A DNA stretch of 8,461 bases from Actinomycetota bacterium (GCA_018897225.1 JAHILC010000257.1:1-8461), one strand, 5' to 3'. Shown: positions 1-6,650, numbered from the stretch's first letter. Made by a program: numbers and translations. The notes: a model not told the origin generated them from the letters alone.

Positions 1-522
1 ACCGGAGGCTACGATAGTCCAAAAATTATTAAATCGCTCGAAGGTATCATTGATATTTACATGCCGGATATGAGATATAGCAGTGACTTGCCTGCAGAGA
101 AATATTCAGGCATTAAAAACTACGTCAAGAACAACAGGGAGTCTGTTGTTGAAATGTACAGACAGGTCGGTAATCTAAAGATCGGTCGCAACGGAGTTGC
201 AAACAAAGGTCTTCTAATAAGACTTCTGGTTATGCCTGACAATATCAGCGGGACCAGGGAAACGCTGGACTTCATTAAAAGTGAGCTGTCAATTGAAGTA
301 CCCTTAAGCATAATGGCGCAGTATCATCCCGAATATAAAGCATTAAATTTCCCTAAGCTTTCTAGAAGAATAAATGAAGACGAATACTGGGATGTTGTAA
401 ATTATGCTGAAAAACTGGGTTTTGAAAAGGGCTGGACACAGGATTTTATTTCACTTTCTAAAGAGGACCTGTTCATGCCAGATTTTAACAAGAAAAAAGT
501 ATTTAAATACTACGAAAAATAG
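1..522 (+). CDS. pflX: PflX-type radical-SAM protein (COG1313), C-terminal part, 5' end outside window
   Basis: The frame is open from base 1 and ends at TAG 520-522, giving 173 residues of a longer protein. It begins at a TGGYDS motif, followed by DIYMPDMRYS, EMYRQVG, GLLIRLLVMPDN and IMAQYHPEYKA. This order matches the C-terminal half of PflX/COG1313 proteins, homologues of pyruvate formate-lyase activating enzyme. The radical-SAM CxxxCxxC motif that binds the 4Fe-4S cluster would lie upstream of the window and cannot be seen. An internal ATG at 61 is not the likely start, because family-typical sequence continues in frame before it. The family is predicted to be cytosolic and typical of anaerobes; its substrate is not established. 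The gene converges on the polX gene at 529 with a 6-nt gap. Family assignment is confident; the function beyond radical SAM is unknown. Confidence 0.85.
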   Translation, partial: TGGYDSPKIIKSLEGIIDIYMPDMRYSSDLPAEKYSGIKNYVKNNRESVVEMYRQVGNLKIGRNGVANKGLLIRLLVMPDNISGTRETLDFIKSELSIEVPLSIMAQYHPEYKALNFPKLSRRINEDEYWDVVNYAEKLGFEKGWTQDFISLSKEDLFMPDFNKKKVFKYYEK

Positions 523-537
523 CAGTGGTTATTTTTT
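515..537. terminator. Possible bidirectional stem-loop over two convergent stop codons
   Basis: Bases 515-523 (AAAAATAGC) can pair with 528-536 (GGTTATTTTT, first G to last paired T) around a 4-nt AGTG loop, with one G-T wobble. The stem contains the TAG stop of the pflX-like gene and the TAA stop of the convergent polX gene. Each strand has an A-run on its 5' arm and a T-run on its 3' arm, the layout of compact bidirectional terminators, but the GC core is only about two pairs. Termination is therefore an inference. Confidence 0.3.
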
Positions 538-2370
538 ATAGCGAGCAGTTTTCTGCTTCCAATTCATAAGCTCATCAAGAGACATCGTATTAATAACATC
601 TTCTTTTTCAAGGCCGGCTCGCCTTGCCACATCGACACCCAGCTTTATCATATCCAGGTTATTTAGCCTGTGAGAATCAGTATTTATAGCAATCTTGCCA
701 CCAATGGCTTTTACTTTTCTCGAATAATTTTCATTCAGGTCAAGCCTTATAAAATAGGAATTTATTTCAAGAGCCTTACCATGTGTGGCTGCTGCTTCAA
801 TAATTCTTTCCATATCAAGCAAGTAAGGAGCTCTGGCTCCAAAAACTACGCCTGTGGGGTGAGCAATAATATTAACATTACTATTTTCAATAGCGCTAAT
901 AACCCTTAAGGTGTTTTCCTCAAAACTGTTTGTATAATTTGAATGCATGGAACCTAATACTATATCCATCTGTTCAAGTATATGCTCACCATAATCCATC
1001 TTACCTATAGATTTTATATCCACTTCTCCACCCATGAGAATTTTTAAAACTTTAGTTTTTGCTTTTAAGTATTTTATATATTCAAACTTTTCAATAATTC
1101 TTTCTTCGTTTAAGCCTTTTCCATAAATATTGCTAATTGAATGATCGCTGATTGCAAGATATTCATAACCAAGAACTTTTGCCTTTGTGGCCATTTCATC
1201 AAAATCAATGAGGCCATCACTCCATGATGAATGGACATGAAGATCGCCCTTTATGTCTTTTAGTTTTATCAGCTCTGGAAGCCTTTTATTTAATGCAAGT
1301 CCAATTTCATTATTGTTTTCTCTTAATTCCGGTGGTATATATTGAAGATCAAGCATTTTATAGATTATTGCATCAGAATTATCTTCAAAACCAGCTATAG
1401 CTTCTGGTTTATTGCTTCTCATTTTTAGCTGAGAGTTTAACTGAATTGAGCTTCCGTTAAAAAGCCCTCTTTGCATTGCTATTTCTTCAACTCTTTTTAC
1501 ATGTTCCTTGCTGCCTGTTGTATAGAAGAGATCGAGAGGCCACGCCTTCGAGCAAGTAATTATAATTTCCATATCAATTCCGAGAGTTGTCTTGAATGTG
1601 CCACTGATATTATCAGGTTTTGAATTTATTGCTGTTAGTTCATTTATAAAGGTTAGATTGCATAATTTCTTTAGTAATAATTCGCTTTTTTTACTATCGT
1701 ATTCATCTGTATTGAATTCTGGCAGCAGCAGGATGTCGATATCCCTTACAAACGATTTTTTTCTTCTCATCGATCCTGTAAATGCAGCCCTCTTTACTTC
1801 CTTCATCCTGCCAAATTCATTCATTATACTTTCAACAAAAAATTCCAAAAAACCTCTTGGTGTAAGACCCTCGATGCAGTAATAATAATCTACAGAATCA
1901 ATCAGCCTCTTTATTTGAATTTCGTTTATATGCTCCTCATCAAGGGATGTATTTTCAAGTATTAATTTATATATACCGGTTTCATGCACTTTTTGGCGTA
2001 AATCACTCATTGATTTTAAATCGAGCAGCTCATATAGTTTAAATATCCTTTTTTTGCCTAATCCGCTGATTCTTATAAATTTTATCAGTTCATCAGGATA
2101 TTGCCCCCTTATTTCGTCGTATAATTTTATTCTGCCCGTTTCAAAGAATTCCTCTATAAGCTCGTAGGCCGTTTCATCAATTCCAGGAAGACTTGCTATA
2201 AATCCACGGTTATATGCATCGAAGATATTTCCAGGGTAGTCTCTTATGGTTCTTGCAGCAACATTCAAGTCTATGGCAGCCTTGGTGCCATCGCTTTTTT
2301 GTTTATAAATTTCTGCCAGATTTGCGAGAGTGGTTGCTAGTTTTAAATTATGAATTTGATTCTTATCCAT
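529..2370 (-). CDS. polX: Divergent family X DNA polymerase with PHP nuclease domain (PolX paralog A)
   Basis: 613 aa with the PolX domain order. Residues 1-115 are an 8-kDa-type N-terminal domain with two helix-hairpin-helix (HhH) segments (LPGIDETAYELI 61-72, ISGLGKKRIFKLY 101-113). Residues 190-350 are the nucleotidyltransferase domain, with GSMRR 199-203, catalytic Asp 210, 212 and 266, and TGSKEH 285-290. The PHP phosphoesterase domain starts near 372, with all nine expected metal ligands: H378, H380, D385, H410, E449, H476, H504, D565, H567. Both activities are therefore predicted intact; characterised bacterial PolX enzymes fill short gaps and have 3'-5' exonuclease activity. It departs from the canonical form in several ways: the first HhH lacks its second Gly, the third HhH is unrecognisable, the residue pattern after the third catalytic Asp is DME rather than DxR, D212-D266 is 11 residues longer than in the neighbouring paralog, and the thumb NEYGLF motif is missing. 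The ATG at 2370 has no clear Shine-Dalgarno sequence. It is transcribed away from pcm. Confidence 0.93.
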   Translation of the reverse strand: MDKNQIHNLKLATTLANLAEIYKQKSDGTKAAIDLNVAARTIRDYPGNIFDAYNRGFIASLPGIDETAYELIEEFFETGRIKLYDEIRGQYPDELIKFIRISGLGKKRIFKLYELLDLKSMSDLRQKVHETGIYKLILENTSLDEEHINEIQIKRLIDSVDYYYCIEGLTPRGFLEFFVESIMNEFGRMKEVKRAAFTGSMRRKKSFVRDIDILLLPEFNTDEYDSKKSELLLKKLCNLTFINELTAINSKPDNISGTFKTTLGIDMEIIITCSKAWPLDLFYTTGSKEHVKRVEEIAMQRGLFNGSSIQLNSQLKMRSNKPEAIAGFEDNSDAIIYKMLDLQYIPPELRENNNEIGLALNKRLPELIKLKDIKGDLHVHSSWSDGLIDFDEMATKAKVLGYEYLAISDHSISNIYGKGLNEERIIEKFEYIKYLKAKTKVLKILMGGEVDIKSIGKMDYGEHILEQMDIVLGSMHSNYTNSFEENTLRVISAIENSNVNIIAHPTGVVFGARAPYLLDMERIIEAAATHGKALEINSYFIRLDLNENYSRKVKAIGGKIAINTDSHRLNNLDMIKLGVDVARRAGLEKEDVINTMSLDELMNWKQKTARYKK

Positions 2371-2474
2371 CGGTTTCGTTTTTGCAAATAATACTTACAG
2401 CAAATAATAAATATTAAATTTGATGATATAATTAATTAAAATTATTTTGTTCTATTAACGAGTTAATTTAATAT

Positions 2475-2502
2475 TTAACTATTTTTAAAAACAAGATATT
2501 AT
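2475..2502 (+). promoter_or_regulatory. Candidate sigma70-type promoter for pcm
   Basis: TTAACT (2475-2480) and TATTAT (2497-2502) are separated by 16 nt and lie about 42 nt upstream of the pcm ATG, in the 174-nt region between the divergent polX and pcm genes. The whole region is extremely AT-rich, so chance matches are expected and this is only a candidate. Confidence 0.3.
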
Positions 2503-2544
2503 AGCATAAAATTTTAAAAAAATTGGCACATACCAATAGGGACA

Positions 2545-3186
2545 ATGAGAGAAAAAATAGATTTTAAAGACTTGAGAAAAAAAATGGTGGCGCAGCAGAT
2601 TATGGCAAGAGGGATTTCTGATAAGAAAGTTCTTGAGGCTTTCGGCAAAGTGCCGCGTGAAAATTTCATAAACGAAGATTCATATTCTGATGCTTATGAT
2701 GACAGGCCCCTCCCAATTGGATATGGCCAGACTATTTCACAACCATATATAGTAGCGCTTATGACTGAAAGTCTTGAGTTGGAGGGAGATGAAACTGTTC
2801 TGGAAATAGGTACAGGTTCAGGCTATCAAACAGCTATATTAGCTGAAATTGTAAAACAGATTTACAGCATAGAAATAGTTATCCCGCTTTACGAAAGGGC
2901 AAAAAAAATACTTTCGAGTTATAAAAACATCTTGATGGCTGGCAGGGATGGCTATTTCGGATGGAAGGAATATTCTCCTTTTGACAGAATTATCGTCACC
3001 GCTGCGCCTGAAGAAATTCCACCGCCTCTAATTGATCAGCTTAAAAATGATGGAATCATGATTGTTCCTTCAGGACCTACTGGATGGAATCAGGTCCTTT
3101 TAAAAATTACTAAGAAAAATGGCAAACTTTCTACAACAAAGATCTGTGATGTTGCTTTTGTGCCACTTACTCGAAGACATGATTGA
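2545..3186 (+). CDS. pcm: Protein-L-isoaspartate O-methyltransferase
   Basis: 213 aa, the usual length for bacterial and archaeal Pcm. It uses S-adenosylmethionine to methylate L-isoaspartyl residues arising from spontaneous asparagine or aspartate damage, starting their conversion back to normal aspartate; it acts in the cytosol. Evidence includes the family hallmark GYGQTISQPYIVALMTE at 59-75 (the TISQPY segment contacts the substrate), SAM motif I VLEIGTGSGYQTAILAE at 85-101, the acidic ribose-binding turn YSIEI at 107-111, and FDRIIVTAAPEEIPPPLI at 146-163. The C-terminus FVPLT is also typical. The segment normally ending in GDG is RDG here (134-136) and about two residues shorter than the forms I recall. 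The first ATG fits the family N-terminus (FKDLRKKMVAQQI). The preceding AGGGA (2538-2542) is only 2 nt from the ATG, so the ribosome-binding site is weak. The gene sits between two polX genes. Confidence 0.95.
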   Translation: MREKIDFKDLRKKMVAQQIMARGISDKKVLEAFGKVPRENFINEDSYSDAYDDRPLPIGYGQTISQPYIVALMTESLELEGDETVLEIGTGSGYQTAILAEIVKQIYSIEIVIPLYERAKKILSSYKNILMAGRDGYFGWKEYSPFDRIIVTAAPEEIPPPLIDQLKNDGIMIVPSGPTGWNQVLLKITKKNGKLSTTKICDVAFVPLTRRHD

Positions 3187-3198
3187 AATAATAATCAT

Positions 3199-3333
3199 AT
3201 GAAAACCGGAACAATAAATCTACACGACAAATCCCAAGAAATTCTTCACAGGGCTGTTAGAGACAGCAAAATTGAAAGAACTGAAAAAATAAAAGCAATA
3301 AAAAGGTTGTCAGTTTTTTACAATGCTAAATAG
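3199..3333 (+). CDS. Possible small protein, 44 aa, unrecognised
   Basis: ATG 3199 to TAG 3331-3333 encodes a 44-residue, lysine- and arginine-rich, probably helical peptide (starts MKTGTINLHDKSQEIL, ends LSVFYNAK). It fills most of the 182-nt gap between pcm and the second polX, starting 12 nt after the pcm stop. Its base use is less extremely AT-rich than the true intergenic regions here, which mildly favours coding. There is no Shine-Dalgarno sequence, no cysteine or metal motif, no signal peptide and no membrane segment. I do not recognise it. It could be a small co-transcribed protein, a decayed remnant, or chance. Confidence 0.3.
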   Translation: MKTGTINLHDKSQEILHRAVRDSKIERTEKIKAIKRLSVFYNAK

Positions 3334-3368
3334 ATTTACATAATATTTATAACAATAAATAGAAAACA

Positions 3369-5096
3369 ATGGGTAAAAAAGAAATCATAAAATTATTAAA
3401 CGAAATTAGTATTATTTACGAAATGAGGGATGAGAACTTTTTCAAGATAAGAGCTTATGCTAATGCTGCCCGCGCACTTGAAATGTCTGACATCGATATA
3501 AATAAAAGCACTCCCGCCGCTGAACTGAAGAAAATAAAAGGCATTGGTACACATATTGCAGAACAGATTAAGGCGCTTGCAGAAACTGGAAGTTTGAAAC
3601 TATACGAAGACCTTAAAAATTCCACCCCGCCAGGTCTTTTCGAGATGATGAAAATACCCAAGCTTGGCCCAAAAAAAATAAAATATTTATATGATAATCT
3701 TGAAATAACCAGCATTGGTGAGCTTGAATATGCTTGCATTGAAAATAAATTATTGAACCTGCCTAATTTTGGACAAAAAACGCAGGAAAACATACTTAAA
3801 GGGATCGAACTTTTAAATAGATTCAAGGATAGATTCTTATTTGCAAATGTGATAGAAGAAGCACAAAAGCTGCATACAAAAATTGCTAATTCGCCATTTG
3901 TTATAAGATCCAGCCTGGGTGGAAGTATCAGGAGAAAAAATGAAATTGTCAAAGATATCGACATTGTGGCAAGCACTAAAAATCCCCAGGAAGTGATGAA
4001 CCTGTTTACAAGTGTTGAAGAGGCAGAAGAAGTAATCGCAAAAGGAGATACCAAATCAAGCATAAGATTGAAATCGCAAGTAAATGCAGATATCAGGACA
4101 GTTAGCGACAGCCAGTACCCTTACGCCCTGCACCATTTTACAGGCAGCAAGGAGCATAACACTGCCATGAGATCAATGGCTAAAAAATTTAACATTAAAA
4201 TGAATGAATATGGACTTTTCAATGATGACAAGCTGATAGAATGCAAAAGTGAAGAGGAAATTTTTAGGGTTTTTGCAATGGATTATATCCCACCAGAGCT
4301 CAGAGAAAATATTGGCGAGATAGAAGCTGCAAAAAACAAAAAAATCCCAAAACTGGTGGATGTAAAAGATATAAAAGGCCTTTTCCATTTCCATACCAAC
4401 AGAAGCGATGGAAATATGACACTGCAGCAGGCCTGTAACGAGTCAAAAAAAATGGGGTTTAAATATTGCGGGGTCGCAGACCACAGCAAAACTGCAAGTT
4501 ATGCAGGTGGGATAAGAGACGAAGATATAGGGTCTTACCTGGACGAAATAGACCTGCTAAATTCAAAACAAAAAGATTTTAAAATATTTAAAGGTATAGA
4601 ATCAGATATACTTTCAGATGGAAATCTTGATTACCCTGATGAAATACTTAAAAAATTTGATTTTGTCATTATTGCAATTCATTCAAATTTCAACATGAGC
4701 CAAAAACGAATGACTGAAAGAATTGTAAGGGCAATGTCAAGCAAGCATTCTACTATCCTGGCCCATCCTACAGGCAGGCTACTTTTGGCACGTGACCCTT
4801 ACGATGTGGATATTATTGAAATAATTGATGCTGCATTAGAATACAAGGTTGACCTTGAGATAAATGCAAGCCCATTCAGGCTGGATCTTGACTGGAGAGC
4901 ATGCAAATATGCAAAGGAAAAGGGAGTAAAGATATTTATTAATCCTGATGCTCACAGTATTGAAGGATTATATGAATATAGGTTTGGGGTAAATACTGCA
5001 CAAAAAGGATGGCTTGAAAAAGAAGATGTCATCAATACTTTACCCTTAAAAGAAATTGCAAACTACCTTAAAAATAAAAAAGATTTAAAAAGCTAG
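3369..5096 (+). CDS. polX: Canonical family X DNA polymerase with PHP nuclease domain (PolX paralog B)
   Basis: 575 aa, the standard bacterial PolX length. The N-terminal domain has three helix-hairpin-helix motifs (IKGIGTHIAEQI 56-67, IPKLGPKKIKYLY 96-108, LPNFGQKTQENI 131-142). The polymerase domain shows GGSIRR 184-189, catalytic Asp 196, 198 and 241 (NADIRTV), FTGSKEH 257-263 and the thumb motif NEYGLF 279-284. The linker YIPPELREN 306-314 leads into the PHP domain, with all nine metal ligands: H340, H342, D347, H372, E411, H438, H465, D527, H529. Predicted role is gap-filling synthesis in base excision repair, with PHP 3'-5' exonuclease and, by analogy with characterised relatives, possible abasic-site processing. 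nth follows on the same strand. The start matches the family N-terminus but has no Shine-Dalgarno sequence (preceded by AAATAGAAAACA). It contains two runs of eight A (3671-3678, 4445-4452) but the frame is intact. Confidence 0.96.
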   Translation: MGKKEIIKLLNEISIIYEMRDENFFKIRAYANAARALEMSDIDINKSTPAAELKKIKGIGTHIAEQIKALAETGSLKLYEDLKNSTPPGLFEMMKIPKLGPKKIKYLYDNLEITSIGELEYACIENKLLNLPNFGQKTQENILKGIELLNRFKDRFLFANVIEEAQKLHTKIANSPFVIRSSLGGSIRRKNEIVKDIDIVASTKNPQEVMNLFTSVEEAEEVIAKGDTKSSIRLKSQVNADIRTVSDSQYPYALHHFTGSKEHNTAMRSMAKKFNIKMNEYGLFNDDKLIECKSEEEIFRVFAMDYIPPELRENIGEIEAAKNKKIPKLVDVKDIKGLFHFHTNRSDGNMTLQQACNESKKMGFKYCGVADHSKTASYAGGIRDEDIGSYLDEIDLLNSKQKDFKIFKGIESDILSDGNLDYPDEILKKFDFVIIAIHSNFNMSQKRMTERIVRAMSSKHSTILAHPTGRLLLARDPYDVDIIEIIDAALEYKVDLEINASPFRLDLDWRACKYAKEKGVKIFINPDAHSIEGLYEYRFGVNTAQKGWLEKEDVINTLPLKEIANYLKNKKDLKS

Positions 5097-5126
5097 GGCT
5101 GCAGCCATAGGTTAATTCTTTTTTTT
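5093..5126 (+). terminator. Weak intrinsic terminator candidate after polX paralog B
   Basis: A stem of CTA-G-GGC (5093-5099) against GCC-A-TAG (5104-5110) with one G/A mismatch and a TGCA loop begins inside the stop codon region; its core is the perfect palindrome GGCTGCAGCC (5097-5106). Eight T follow at 5119-5126, about 8 nt after the stem, farther than in a strong terminator. An overlapping, alternative imperfect inverted repeat (5109-5117 with 5127-5136) places the T-run in its loop. Confidence 0.3.
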
Positions 5127-5152
5127 AATTAAACCTTCCCTGGTTGTATAAT
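5124..5152 (+). promoter_or_regulatory. Candidate promoter for nth
   Basis: A perfect -10 hexamer TATAAT lies at 5147-5152, with a poor -35 (TTTAAT 5124-5129) at 17-nt spacing. It would start transcription near 5159, leaving a leader of about 60 nt before the preferred nth ATG at 5218. It suggests nth can be transcribed separately from the upstream polX gene. Confidence 0.35.
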
Positions 5153-5205
5153 TGATAGAAATTTTAAAAACCTGAAAATATTTTCTAATGAATTCTATTA
5201 TAAAA

Positions 5206-5210
5206 AAGGA
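5206..5210 (+). promoter_or_regulatory. Shine-Dalgarno site deciding the nth start
   Basis: AAGGA lies 7 nt before the ATG at 5218, ideal spacing. The in-frame ATG at 5188 has only TTTTCTA before it, so 5218 is preferred. Confidence 0.7.
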
Positions 5211-5217
5211 TGGGAAG

Positions 5218-5883
5218 ATGAAAAAAATAAGTATTGGCATATATGAACCTGCGGTAAAAAACATCACTAAGATTTTAGAGATACTTAGTAAGGATTATCC
5301 TGATGCAACCGAAACCACACTGCGGCATAAGGATGCTTTCCAGCTTCTTGTAGCAACCATCCTTTCAGCCCAGAGTACAGACAATCTTGTAAATAAGTTG
5401 ACTCCGGAACTATTTAAAAAGTATGAAAAACCGGAAGATTTTGTAAATGTTAACCTTGTTGAACTTGAAGAAGATATCAGGTCCACAGGCTTTTATCACA
5501 ACAAGGCAAAAAATATTGTTGCTTGTTCAAAAGACATTGCGCTCAGGTTCAATTCAAAAGTTCCCGACAACATGGAGGAACTGACTTCGCTTGCAGGTGT
5601 AGGAAGAAAGACTGCAAATGTTGTACTTGCAAATATTTATGGAAAGCAGGCAATAATTGTTGATACTCATGTTCAGAGAATAACGCAGAGACTCGGATTA
5701 ACTACAAATTCAGACCCAACCAAAATTGAATTTGATATTATGAAAATAGTGCCTGAAAACAGATGGACTTCTTTCTCAGACGAGATTATAGCCCATGGAA
5801 GGACTATCTGTGAGGCAAAAAAACCCAAATGCATCATCTGCAATATTTTAAAGTTTTGTATGTATGGACAGGAGCATGCATAG
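5218..5883 (+). CDS. nth: Endonuclease III (DNA glycosylase / AP lyase)
   Basis: 221 aa from the preferred ATG (231 aa if translation began at 5188); E. coli Nth is about 211 aa. The enzyme removes oxidised pyrimidines from DNA and cleaves the abasic site by beta-elimination. Evidence includes LLVATILSAQSTDNLVNK (43-60), the helix-hairpin-helix LAGVGRKTANVVLAN (125-139) with catalytic Lys131, VDTH with catalytic Asp149, and a C-terminal 4Fe-4S site with exact C-x6-C-x2-C-x5-C spacing (C198, C205, C208, C214). The N-terminus is roughly ten residues longer than in E. coli. The 3' blocking ends and gaps it leaves are the sort of substrate PolX handles, so the upstream polX is a natural partner. 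Its TAG abuts the stop of the convergent methyltransferase gene with no intervening base. Confidence 0.96.
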   Translation: MKKISIGIYEPAVKNITKILEILSKDYPDATETTLRHKDAFQLLVATILSAQSTDNLVNKLTPELFKKYEKPEDFVNVNLVELEEDIRSTGFYHNKAKNIVACSKDIALRFNSKVPDNMEELTSLAGVGRKTANVVLANIYGKQAIIVDTHVQRITQRLGLTTNSDPTKIEFDIMKIVPENRWTSFSDEIIAHGRTICEAKKPKCIICNILKFCMYGQEHA

Positions 5884-5895
5884 TTAATTATGCAT
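5876..5895. repeat. Perfect inverted repeat across abutting convergent stop codons
   Basis: ATGCATA (5876-5882) and TATGCAT (5889-5895) are exact reverse complements around a 6-nt spacer. The spacer and inner bases contain the nth stop TAG (5881-5883) and the methyltransferase stop TAA (complement, 5884-5886). There is no T-run, so it is not a standard intrinsic terminator; it could form a 3'-end hairpin in both transcripts. Confidence 0.5.
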
Positions 5896-6645
5896 AAGTG
5901 CGTAAAGGCTTATATCGGTATTTTTATTGAACTCTCCTAATCCACCAGTTCCTAAAAGTTCAATCTTTTTGAATCCTGAATTGGTCGCCATTTTTAAGAA
6001 AAGATTTTTTCTTAAAGTGCAAAAGTATGATGTATGGACAAAGAAATTTTCGATTTTGTCATCACTGCTTAGCTGGGTTATCAAAAAATCCGCTCTTGTA
6101 TTAATTTTACCAAATTCGAAATGCTTTATGAAAATATATTTTTTATCATCCTTGCTTAATATTTTAGGAGCATAAAACCTGTTTTTCTCCATTATCTTTG
6201 GCTCGAAATTTAAGAACTGGAAAATTGCAAGACCACCGGCAGCAAGCTTTTTACGAGTATTTTTTAACGCAAGCTTGACATTCCTTCTATTTCCAAGAAT
6301 TGGAAGCGTGTTACCCAGGCAGACTATTAAGTCAAACTGCTGGCGCACCAGTGTGTCCAAATTTTCAAAACCTCCTTCCATCAGCTTTATTTTGCCTGAT
6401 CTTATCACACGCTCCTTTGCATAATTTATCATTTCCCTGGATGGATCTATGGCAGTTACGCTATCGACATAATCAGAAAAAAACTCAGCATGCCTCCCCG
6501 TCCCACAGCCAATATCGAGCATACTGCTGACTTTTTTTTGGGCAAAAATCTTCTCAAAGAATTCTTTTTCTTTAGATAATCTCTGCTGCCAGTTGACCTG
6601 AAGGTCATAAAGTTCTGGAGTATAATCAAAATTACTCATTTTCAT
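5884..6645 (-). CDS. Class I SAM-dependent methyltransferase, substrate unknown
   Basis: 253 aa. The Rossmann-type methyltransferase core is clear: motif I MLDIGCGTGRHAEFF (42-56), acidic ribose-binding Asp67 in VTAIDPS, FDLIVCLGNTLPIL (104-117) and LAAGGLAIFQFLNFE (134-148). An N-terminal ELYDLQVNWQQRL (11-23) precedes the core, as in glycine/sarcosine N-methyltransferase-like members of the superfamily, but that resemblance is not enough to name a substrate. The C-terminal third (150-253) is a predicted beta-rich substrate cap without a recognised motif. No membrane segment or signal peptide is visible, so it is probably cytosolic. It follows the thioesterase gene on the same strand after about 45 nt, so the two are probably co-transcribed. 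AGAAGGA lies 5 nt before the ATG at 6645 and supports this start; a second ATG two codons in is the alternative. Confidence 0.85.
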   Translation of the reverse strand: MKMSNFDYTPELYDLQVNWQQRLSKEKEFFEKIFAQKKVSSMLDIGCGTGRHAEFFSDYVDSVTAIDPSREMINYAKERVIRSGKIKLMEGGFENLDTLVRQQFDLIVCLGNTLPILGNRRNVKLALKNTRKKLAAGGLAIFQFLNFEPKIMEKNRFYAPKILSKDDKKYIFIKHFEFGKINTRADFLITQLSSDDKIENFFVHTSYFCTLRKNLFLKMATNSGFKKIELLGTGGLGEFNKNTDISLYALMHN

Positions 6646-6650
6646 TTTTA

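Noticed and set aside
1592..1882. 96-codon plus-strand frame inside the minus-strand polX
   Set aside because: It lies opposite the conserved catalytic region of PolX, has no recognisable motif and no ribosome-binding site.
529..2370. Paralog A as a pseudogene
   Set aside because: The frame is continuous over 613 codons and all polymerase and PHP metal ligands are present, so selection appears to have maintained it.
2371..2544. Strong promoter for polX paralog A on the minus strand
   Set aside because: TATTAT-like hexamers exist, but no -35 partner stands out from the almost purely A/T background, so I do not call one.
3199..3333. Small ORF as a FlgM-like anti-sigma factor
   Set aside because: Only a vague likeness of the ERTEKIKAIK stretch to the FlgM C-terminal region; the rest of the motif is missing and no flagellar gene is nearby.
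3455..4063. 202-codon open frame on the minus strand opposite the canonical polX gene
   Set aside because: Its product is rich in Ser, Phe, Leu and Ile without any family motif, as expected for the antisense of an AT-rich Lys/Glu-rich gene, and the opposite strand is an unmistakable PolX.
5188..5217. Upstream ATG as the nth start
   Set aside because: It has no Shine-Dalgarno sequence, and the extra ten residues extend beyond an already long N-terminus; the ATG at 5218 has AAGGA at ideal spacing.
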